A model generated the notes under the pieces. That model made no database searches, was not told the origin of the DNA, and saw nothing but the letters and a program-made list of their open reading frames with translations. From positions 124,001-188,000 of the forward strand of contig NZ_WOFH01000007.1 in assembly GCF_009733595.1 (NCBI RefSeq): a DNA stretch of 64,000 nt, read 5' to 3'. The translations under genes were made by a program, and so were the position numbers. Below are positions 57,892-64,000 of the stretch, piece after piece. Numbering within the stretch: the first letter of the stretch is position 1; the number at the start of each line of letters is the position of its first letter. Source of the stretch: Actinomadura litoris (lineage in GTDB: Bacteria; Actinomycetota; Actinomycetes; Streptosporangiales; Streptosporangiaceae).

Positions 57892-59913
57892 GTGAGCCAG
57901 GCCCGCCGTCCCGTCCGCGGCGCCCTTTTCGGCGTCCTGACGGCGGCCGCCCTGACCGTCTGCCCGCAGCTGAGCGCATCGGCCGTCGGCCCCCGGATCG
58001 ACCTGCAGGTCCTCGTCGTCACCAACGGCAGCTCCTCGGTGGCGGCGGTCGCCGCCCAGCTGAAGAGCGAGGGCGTCCCGTACCGGACCGTCGACCTGCG
58101 CCAGGCCGGCCGACCGGTGATCGACGCGGCGTTCCTGTCCGACACCGTCGACGGGGTGCCCCGCGCCAAGTACCAGGCGATCGTCCTGCCCAACGCCGCG
58201 CCGTTCGACCGGGCGAACCAGGCCGAGATGGACGCGATCGCGGCGTACGAGGCCAAGTTCGGGATCCGCCAGCTCGACGCCTACGTGTACCCGGGCGCGA
58301 ACGTCGGGCTGAAGCCGCCCGGCTACTCCGGCACGCTGGACGGCACGCAGGCCCAGGTCACTCCCGCCGGGAAGGCCGACGCGTTCCGCTACCTGCGGGG
58401 GCCGCTCAAGTTCGACGACCTCGCCGCCGACGTCTCCGAGAGCTACGGCTTCCTCGCGAACCCGCTGCCCGACGACCCGGCGCACGGCAAGTCCTTCCAG
58501 CCGCTCATCACCGCCACCGTCAAGAACGTCACGGGGACGCTCGCCGGCGTCTACAACCACGACGGGCGCAGCGAGCTGCTGCTCACCTACTCGGCCAACA
58601 ACGAGCAGTGGCAGTTCCGGACCGTCGCGCACGGCCTGGTCACCTGGCTCACCAAGGGCGTCCACCTCGGCCAGAACCGCAACTACTTCGGCGTCCACGT
58701 CGACGACGTCTTCCTGCCCGACTCGCGCTGGAGCGTCGAGGACGACTGCACGCCCGGCGAGGACTGCGCCGACGGCGTCGACACCCCGGACATCCGCATG
58801 GAGTCCGAGGACGTGGCGTACGCCAACCAGTGGCAGCGGCAGCACGGCTACGCCATCGACCTGGCCTTCAACGCCGCCGGCAGCGACGAGGAGATCAGGA
58901 AGCACGGCGACGACCCGCTCACCGACGCCCTCGTCGAGAACCGGGACAGGTTCCGCTGGATCAACCACACCTACGGCCACAGCTACCTCGGCTGCGTGCA
59001 GGACAACTCCGTCAGGCCGTGGCGGTGCCAGACCGACCCGCAGACCGGCCAGCCGGTCTGGGTGAAGGCCGAGGACATCAACCAGGAGGTCACCAGGAAC
59101 ATCGAGTGGGCGAAGGCGCGCGGGGTCACCATCGATCCCGCCGAGCTGGTGACCGGCGAGCACTCCGGCCTGCGGATCCTGCCGCAGCAGCCCGAGGACA
59201 ACCCGAACCTCGTCCCCGGCCTGGAGGGCACCGGCGTCAAGTGGCTGGCCGGTGACGCCTCGCGCGACCCGGCGCAGCGCTCGCTGAGCGGGGTCCGGAC
59301 CGTCCCGCGCCACCCGTTCAACGTGTTCTTCAACGTCGCCACCGAGGCGGAGGAGGTGGACGAGTACAACTGGATCTACACCAAGCGCGCCGACGGCGGC
59401 AGCGGCCTGTGCGAGGACAACCCGTCCACGGTGACGTGCATCGAGCCGCTCAACGCCGACACGGGCTACACCTCCTACATCGTCCCGGTGGACACGCGGA
59501 TCGCGCTGTCGCACATCGTCAGCAACGACCCGCGCCCGCACTACGCCCACCAGTCGAACATCACCGAGGACAGGATCCTCTACAGGCTGCTCGAAAGCGT
59601 CCTGACCTCCTACCGCGCCACGTTCGCCGACAGCTCGCCCGTCATCAACGACGACATGGCGGGGCTCGGCACCGAACTGCGCCGCCAGGCGGCCTGGCGC
59701 GACGCGCTGGGCGCGGGCGCCTTCGACAGCGGCGAGGTGACCGCCTACCTCCAGGACGGCACGCTGACCGTCAAGGCACCCGGCGGGCTCGACGTGCCGG
59801 TCACGGCGCCGGAGGGCACGCGGCAGGGATCCGACCCGTTCGGCCAGGCGTACGCCGGTGAGCGGTCCGCCTACAAGGCGGGTGACTTCACGATCACGCC
59901 GCCCGGGGCCTGA
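57892..59913 (+). CDS. Secreted Agd3/CE18-like polysaccharide deacetylase
   Basis: A 673-aa exported protein. It has a Sec signal (VRGALFGVLTAAALTVCPQL, cleavage near SASA-VG), an N-terminal Rossmann-like/GATase-type domain (~35-210), then a carbohydrate-esterase barrel. Agd3-like motifs are YFGVHVDDVFLPDSRW (catalytic and metal Asp), INHTYGHSYLG (metal His), VTGEHSGLRILP and a late ALSHIVSNDPRPHYAHQSN. The fungal relative Agd3 N-deacetylates alpha-1,4-GalNAc in galactosaminogalactan. GTG 57892 has GGAG at 57881-57884; the longer frame to 57799 is not supported. It is first in a run with PelF- and PelG-like genes, so it would deacetylate their polymer outside the cell. Confidence 0.78.
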   Translation: MSQARRPVRGALFGVLTAAALTVCPQLSASAVGPRIDLQVLVVTNGSSSVAAVAAQLKSEGVPYRTVDLRQAGRPVIDAAFLSDTVDGVPRAKYQAIVLPNAAPFDRANQAEMDAIAAYEAKFGIRQLDAYVYPGANVGLKPPGYSGTLDGTQAQVTPAGKADAFRYLRGPLKFDDLAADVSESYGFLANPLPDDPAHGKSFQPLITATVKNVTGTLAGVYNHDGRSELLLTYSANNEQWQFRTVAHGLVTWLTKGVHLGQNRNYFGVHVDDVFLPDSRWSVEDDCTPGEDCADGVDTPDIRMESEDVAYANQWQRQHGYAIDLAFNAAGSDEEIRKHGDDPLTDALVENRDRFRWINHTYGHSYLGCVQDNSVRPWRCQTDPQTGQPVWVKAEDINQEVTRNIEWAKARGVTIDPAELVTGEHSGLRILPQQPEDNPNLVPGLEGTGVKWLAGDASRDPAQRSLSGVRTVPRHPFNVFFNVATEAEEVDEYNWIYTKRADGGSGLCEDNPSTVTCIEPLNADTGYTSYIVPVDTRIALSHIVSNDPRPHYAHQSNITEDRILYRLLESVLTSYRATFADSSPVINDDMAGLGTELRRQAAWRDALGAGAFDSGEVTAYLQDGTLTVKAPGGLDVPVTAPEGTRQGSDPFGQAYAGERSAYKAGDFTITPPGA

Positions 59914-59914
59914 T

Positions 59915-61366
59915 TTGGACATCACCCTTGTGACAGAGGGAACCTATCCGCACAGTTTCGGCGGTGTCAGTGTCTGGTGCGACCAGCTCGTCCGGGGCAT
60001 GCCCGAGCACGCCTTCAACGTCCTCGCCATCACCGCCTCCGGCTCGGAGCCGGTGGTGTGGGACCTCCCCGGACATGTCACCGCCGAGTCGGTGCCGATG
60101 TGGGGGCCGCCCGGTGGGCGGCCCCCGTCCGGCGGGCTCGCCCGCCGGTTCGAGAAGCTGTGCCGGGCCTTCCTCCATGCGATCCTCGCCCCCTCCGGCC
60201 CCGAAGCGGAAGTCTTCCCCCACATCCTGAGGGGCCTCTTCGAGTTCGGGCGGGAGGCCGACCTCCAGGCGGCCATGCGCATGGAGGGCCCGGTGCGGTG
60301 GCTCATGGACGAGTGGGGCTCGCGCAAGGAGGAGTACGAGCGGATCGGGGTCCGGCCGAGCGTCCACGACGCCCTGACCACGATCGACCTCCTGGAGCAC
60401 CAGCTGCGCCCGCTGATGCGCCCCGCGCCGGTCGGCGACGTCACGCACGCGGTCTCCAACGGCATCCCCGTGCTGCCCGGCCTGGCCGCCAAATGGACCT
60501 ACCAGACCCCGCTCTGCCTCACCGAGCACGGCATCTACCTGCGGGAGCGCTATATCGGGTTCGGCCGGTCGCCGTACGCGTGGCCGGTCAAGGCGGCGCT
60601 GCTGGGGTTCATGCGGCTGCTGTGCTCCGCCGGGTACCGCGCCGCCGACCTGGTGACGCCGTCCAACCTCTACAACCAGCGCTGGCAGATCCGGTGCGGC
60701 GCCGACCCCGAGAACATGGAGACCGTCTACAACGGCGTCGACCCCGACGCGTTCCCGGCGGCGGGCGCGGAACCCGCCGTCCCCACGATCAGCTGGGCCG
60801 GGCGCGTCGACCCGATCAAGGACCTGGAGACGCTCATCCGCGCGTTCGCCCTGGTCGCCGAGCACATGCCGCAGGCCAGGCTGCGGATGTTCGGGGGGAC
60901 GCCGAAGGGCGGCGAGAAGTACCGCACCCGCTGCGAGGCGCTCGCCGCCGACCTCGGCGTCGCCGACCGCGCCGTCTTCGAGGGCCGGGTCGACGACATC
61001 CGCGACGCCTACGCCGCGGGGTCGGTGGTCGTGCTCTCCAGCATCTCCGAGGGCTTCCCCTACACGCTCATCGAGGCGATGACCTGCGGGCGCGCGACCG
61101 TCGCCACCAACGTCGGCGGGGTCACCGAGGCCGTCGGCGACACCGGGCTCGTCGTCCCGCCGCGCGACCCCGAGGCGATGGCGGCGGCCTGCCTGAAGCT
61201 GCTCGGGGACGAGGTGACGCGGCGGCGGCTCGGCCACGCCGCCCGCGACCGGGCGCTGGAGTACTTCACCGTCGACCGTGCCGTGGACGCGTTCCGGGCG
61301 ATCTATGCCGGCCTGGCCGGGCCGGGACCGTCCGGAACCCGACCCGCCGAAGCGAGGCTCGCATGA
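59915..61366 (+). CDS. PelF-like glycosyltransferase (GT4)
   Basis: A 483-aa GT-B enzyme. The N-terminal segment DITLVTEGTYPHSFGGVSVW is the hallmark PelF-type start; TEHGIYLRERYIGF and the C-terminal donor site TISWAGRVDPIKDLETLI, LSSISEGFPYTLIEAMTCGR (E-x7-E type) follow. PelF polymerises GalNAc/GlcNAc-type chains from UDP-sugar in the cytosol. TTG 59915, one base after the Agd3-like stop, gives the family N-terminus; the frame is open upstream to 59858 but only with Arg/Pro-rich residues. Its stop overlaps the next ATG (ATGA), so the two are coupled. Confidence 0.85.
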   Translation: MDITLVTEGTYPHSFGGVSVWCDQLVRGMPEHAFNVLAITASGSEPVVWDLPGHVTAESVPMWGPPGGRPPSGGLARRFEKLCRAFLHAILAPSGPEAEVFPHILRGLFEFGREADLQAAMRMEGPVRWLMDEWGSRKEEYERIGVRPSVHDALTTIDLLEHQLRPLMRPAPVGDVTHAVSNGIPVLPGLAAKWTYQTPLCLTEHGIYLRERYIGFGRSPYAWPVKAALLGFMRLLCSAGYRAADLVTPSNLYNQRWQIRCGADPENMETVYNGVDPDAFPAAGAEPAVPTISWAGRVDPIKDLETLIRAFALVAEHMPQARLRMFGGTPKGGEKYRTRCEALAADLGVADRAVFEGRVDDIRDAYAAGSVVVLSSISEGFPYTLIEAMTCGRATVATNVGGVTEAVGDTGLVVPPRDPEAMAAACLKLLGDEVTRRRLGHAARDRALEYFTVDRAVDAFRAIYAGLAGPGPSGTRPAEARLA

Positions 61367-62742
61367 CCACCGCCGTCCAGGACGCGTTCGGGGAGCTCCA
61401 GGAGCGCATGGCGGACCTGTGCGGAAACGCCGTCGACCCGCTGGAGGTGACCGCCGGCCTGGAGGCCGACGGGATCAACGACGACGGGGCGCGCCGGTAC
61501 GGACACACCGACGTGTTCGCGCTCGCCGAGGACCTCTACGACCGGTCGCCGCGCCACCCGCCGGTGCCCGAGGCGGTCGAGGCGCCGTGGCGGGCGGTGC
61601 CCTGGCGGCACCTGCTGCGCGGCGTGCTGTTCGGCCTCCCCGGGCTCTGCTTCTTCGCCGCCGAGCCGGTGCTGGCGCGGTCCGCCGCGGGTGTGCTGCT
61701 CGTGCTGTCGCTGCTGCTGTCGTGGACGCTGAGCCAGGGGACGGCCTACCTCGGCTACATCCGGCTCGGGCTCGGGAACCGGGCGGCGGCGGCGCGGGTG
61801 CTGCGCTACGGGCTCGCCGCCGGGCTCCTGGTGGTGATGCCCGTGACGGCGCTGGCCGGGGCCGTGCTCGCCGCGGGCCCGGCGGCGACGGGGCTCGCGC
61901 TCGGGCTGTGCGGCTACCTGCTGTCGGCGATGGTCGTGCAGGTGCACAACGGGGAGCGGCGGCTGTTCCTGGCGCTGATGCCGGGCGCCGCGTCCGTGAT
62001 CGTCTACCTCGCCCTGCACGGGCTCGGGACGCCGACGGCGGTGCCGCCGTGGGTCTGGGGCTCCTGGCTCACGACGCTGCTGGCCACGGTCGCCCTCGCG
62101 ATCGTGGCCACGGCGGGGGCCGGGAGGCCCGCCGGGCGCGTGGCGACGCTCCGCGACGTCGTCTCGGCGCTGCCGTTCGCGGTCTTCGGCCTGCTGACCG
62201 GCGGGCTGCTGACGTTCACGCTGCTGTGCGCGATCGCCGGGCGGCCCGTGCCGTCCGGCGCCACGACGGTGGCGGTCCTGTCGCTGTCGCTGTCGATGGG
62301 CGTCGCCGAGTGGATCCTGTACGTCTACCGCAGGCGCGTGCACGACCTGCTGCGCCTGCACACCGACATCGCGGGCTTCGCGCGGGCGGCCCGCGCCGCG
62401 CTGGCGGGGGCGCTCGCCCGCTACCTCGCCGCGCTCACCGCGCTCGTCGCGGCCATCGCGCCGCTCGCCGGGCTGCCGCTCACGGCCGCGACGCTCCGGA
62501 TCCTGCTGGGGTTCGTCGGCCTGGGCGGCGCGTTCTTCATCGCGCTCGTCCTCCAGGCGTGCGGACGGGTCGGCGTCGTCCTCGCCGCCTCCGCGTCCGC
62601 GCTGCTCACCGAGGTGGCCTCCGCCGTCGGCGTCCCCGGGGCCGACCCGGGGACGGTCCAGATGGCGGTGGCCGCCGGGCTCCTGCTCGTCCTCACGGTC
62701 TACGCGGGCACGGTCCTCGCCCGCGCGACCTCGCACCGGTAA
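61363..62742 (+). CDS. PelG-like polytopic membrane protein
   Basis: A 459-aa integral membrane protein with a soluble N-terminal ~80 residues and about 12 predicted helices, for example LLRGVLFGLPGLCFFAAEPV, AAGVLLVLSLLLSWTLSQG, WGSWLTTLLATVALAIVA and SALPFAVFGLLTGGLLTFTL. The length and layout match PelG (MOP/MATE-like, ~456 aa), which exports Pel with PelF. It is coupled to PelF by an ATGA overlap. Direct PelG identity is inferred from context and topology, not from a signature motif. Confidence 0.68.
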   Translation: MTTAVQDAFGELQERMADLCGNAVDPLEVTAGLEADGINDDGARRYGHTDVFALAEDLYDRSPRHPPVPEAVEAPWRAVPWRHLLRGVLFGLPGLCFFAAEPVLARSAAGVLLVLSLLLSWTLSQGTAYLGYIRLGLGNRAAAARVLRYGLAAGLLVVMPVTALAGAVLAAGPAATGLALGLCGYLLSAMVVQVHNGERRLFLALMPGAASVIVYLALHGLGTPTAVPPWVWGSWLTTLLATVALAIVATAGAGRPAGRVATLRDVVSALPFAVFGLLTGGLLTFTLLCAIAGRPVPSGATTVAVLSLSLSMGVAEWILYVYRRRVHDLLRLHTDIAGFARAARAALAGALARYLAALTALVAAIAPLAGLPLTAATLRILLGFVGLGGAFFIALVLQACGRVGVVLAASASALLTEVASAVGVPGADPGTVQMAVAAGLLLVLTVYAGTVLARATSHR

Positions 62743-62833
62743 GTCTCCCGAACGCCCACGTCTCGTATCGACAAGCTCCCAGAAGTCTCCCCGCAAGTCT
62801 CCCGCAAGTCCCCCCGTCGAAAGGCAGTGTCCG

Positions 62834-63829
62834 ATGAAGAGCATGGTGGCCGTGACGGGAGCCGACGGATTCATCGGCTCCCACCTCGTCGAGTTGCTCG
62901 TGGAACGCGGACACCGGGTCCGCGCCATGGTCCAGTACAACTCGTTCGGGTCGTGGGGCTGGCTCGACTCCCTCCCCCCTGGCGTCCTCGACACCGTCGA
63001 GGTCGTCCCGGGCGACGTCCGCGACCCGGAGTCGGTGTACGACCTGGTCAACAAGTCCGACGTCGTCTACCACCTGGCCGCGCTGATCGCGATCCCCTAC
63101 TCCTACAAGGCCCCGCAGTCCTATGTGGAGACCAACGTCCTCGGGACCCTGAACGTCCTGGAGGCCGTGCGGAGCCTGTGCACGCCGCGGCTGGTGCACA
63201 CCTCGACGAGCGAGACCTACGGCACCGCCCGCGAGGTCCCGATCGCCGAGACGCACCCGCTGCAGGCACAGTCCCCCTACGCCGCGACGAAGATATCGGC
63301 CGACAAGCTCGTCGAGAGCTACCACGCGTCGTTCGGGCTGCCGGTGGTGACGCTGCGCCCGTTCAACACCTTCGGGCCGCGCCAGTCGGCGCGCGCGTTC
63401 ATCCCCACCGTCATCAGCCAGATCGCCGCCAAGAACGAGGTCGTGAAGGTCGGGGCACTGGAGCCCACCCGCGACTTCACGTTCGTCAAGGACACCGCCG
63501 AAGCCTTCTACACCCTCGGCACCGCGCCCGAGCACGCGGTCGCCGGGGAGCTGTTCAACTCCGGGACCGGTCAGGAGATCTCGATGGGCCGGCTCGCCCG
63601 GACGATCGCCGACCTGATGGGCGCGGAGACCGAGTTCCGCTCCGAGGCGGCGCGGGAGCGCCCCGCCCGCTCGGAGGTCATGCGGCTGGTCTGCGACAGC
63701 GGACGGCTGCGCCGCGACACCGGCTGGCGCCCCCGGTACACGCTGGAGGAGGGTTTGAAGGACACCATCGAGTGGTTCCTCGACCCGCTCAACCTCGCGC
63801 GCTACCGGCCGTCCATGTACAACATCTAG
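62834..63829 (+). CDS. LegB-type NAD-dependent 4,6-dehydratase (extended SDR)
   Basis: A 331-aa nucleotide-sugar dehydratase. The Rossmann motif is VAVTGADGFIGSHLVELL; the catalytic STE-type segment reads VHTSTSETYG, and the YxxxK motif SPYAATKISADKL. TLRPFNTFGPRQSARAFIPTV is typical of the LegB/GDP-GlcNAc-type branch. It makes a 4-keto-6-deoxy amino-sugar nucleotide, a step to legionaminic or other deoxyamino sugars. The start ATG 62834 follows a 91-bp gap with GAAAGGCAG upstream. It may supply an unusual amino sugar to the neighbouring polymer. Confidence 0.85.
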   Translation: MKSMVAVTGADGFIGSHLVELLVERGHRVRAMVQYNSFGSWGWLDSLPPGVLDTVEVVPGDVRDPESVYDLVNKSDVVYHLAALIAIPYSYKAPQSYVETNVLGTLNVLEAVRSLCTPRLVHTSTSETYGTAREVPIAETHPLQAQSPYAATKISADKLVESYHASFGLPVVTLRPFNTFGPRQSARAFIPTVISQIAAKNEVVKVGALEPTRDFTFVKDTAEAFYTLGTAPEHAVAGELFNSGTGQEISMGRLARTIADLMGAETEFRSEAARERPARSEVMRLVCDSGRLRRDTGWRPRYTLEEGLKDTIEWFLDPLNLARYRPSMYNI

Positions 63830-63844
63830 GCACGGAGGGGCAAC

Positions 63845-64000
63845 ATGCACGCCGTTATTCTCGCTGGCGGCAAAGGAGTGCGGCTCCGGCCGTACACGAC
63901 CACGCTGCCGAAGCCGCTCGTCCCGATCGGCGACGAGTACGCCATCCTGGAGATCCTCCTCCACCAGCTCTCCCGCCAGGGCTTCCGGTCGGTGACGCTG
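63845..64000 (+). CDS. Sugar-1-phosphate nucleotidyltransferase, 3' end outside window
   Basis: Fifty-two codons are visible from ATG 63845 to the right edge. The N-terminus reads MHAVILAGGKGVRLRPYTTT, then LPKPLVPIGD, the GxGxRLxP and KP motifs of NTP-type sugar-phosphate nucleotidyltransferases. It starts 15 bp after the LegB-type gene with GGAGGGG upstream, so the two are in one operon. It would activate the sugar-1-phosphate used by the dehydratase. Confidence 0.85.
   Translation, partial: MHAVILAGGKGVRLRPYTTTLPKPLVPIGDEYAILEILLHQLSRQGFRSVTL

Noticed and set aside
59977..62742. 921-aa plus-strand frame
   Set aside because: Its first part is an out-of-frame reading of the PelF-like gene; only the part from ATG 61363 is real.

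Overview
The window is very GC-rich and gene-dense. ATGA/GTGA/TGATG stop-start overlaps are frequent, GTG starts are common, and families such as DUF4132, FBP zinc finger, LAL-type LuxR and Eis-type acetyltransferase appear. This points to a mycelial actinomycete, and my guess is Thermomonosporaceae/Actinomadura. It reads as accessory chromosome: several specialised-metabolite loci separated by regulators, secreted proteins and a small decaying locus. I see no rRNA, tRNA, CRISPR array or insertion sequence.

Layout. 1-1549: 5' part of a GH78 rhamnosidase (minus). 1676-5093: flavin monooxygenase, HxlR regulator, cupin, and a [2Fe-2S]/PLP deoxysugar C-3 dehydratase of the RfbH/E1/SpnQ type (plus). 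5077-15946: a minus-strand run of nine genes that is the most unusual part of the window. Reading 5' to 3' it encodes an unrecognised 386-aa protein, a GH3-type acyl-amido synthetase, an HMG-CoA-reductase-like domain fused to an APH-type kinase, a P-loop NMP-kinase-like protein, an unrecognised 221-aa protein, a B12-radical-SAM RiPP C-methyltransferase, a DUF5825 protein, a 57-aa precursor-peptide candidate, and an M29-type aminopeptidase-like protein. An iteron-like promoter region (16104-16236) precedes it, and a perfect 14-bp hairpin follows the peptide gene. I propose it as a candidate undescribed RiPP or peptide-scaffold pathway.

16336-18559: Tat-exported amidohydrolase and divergent TetR regulator sharing paired TTTGTCTNAGAC-type operators. 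18638-19200: GC-rich tandem repeats between convergent genes. 19295-21937: DUF4132. 22002-26179: two HAD phosphatases, DeoR and GntR regulators and an MFS transporter. 26198-35700: a tight minus-strand operon (GH35-like hydrolase, Zn-dehydrogenase, IMPase, two PLP aminotransferases, Eis-like acetyltransferase, GMC oxidoreductase) that looks like amino-polyol or amino-sugar metabolism. 36191-45974: LAL regulator, atypical TetR-like protein, metallohydrolase, VOC protein, small secreted proteins (SH3, fascin-like beta-trefoil, BP74-like), a pseudogene cluster (42590-43495), and a TetR/FBP divergent pair with phased operators.

46130-51600: signalling-type proteins. One has an HTH, a coiled coil and 14 repeats of about 35 residues, interrupted by a single-base frameshift. 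Another joins a cytoplasmic HTH-like region, a TM helix and a PstS-like sensor domain. 51606-56604: a two-module NRPS without a thioesterase, whose first A domain lacks the A10 lysine, plus a frameshifted small partner. 56997-57686: NarL-type regulator lacking the acidic pair. 57892-64000: a Pel/galactosaminogalactan-like exopolysaccharide locus (Agd3/CE18-like deacetylase, PelF-like glycosyltransferase, PelG-like membrane protein, LegB-type 4,6-dehydratase, truncated nucleotidyltransferase) running off the right edge.
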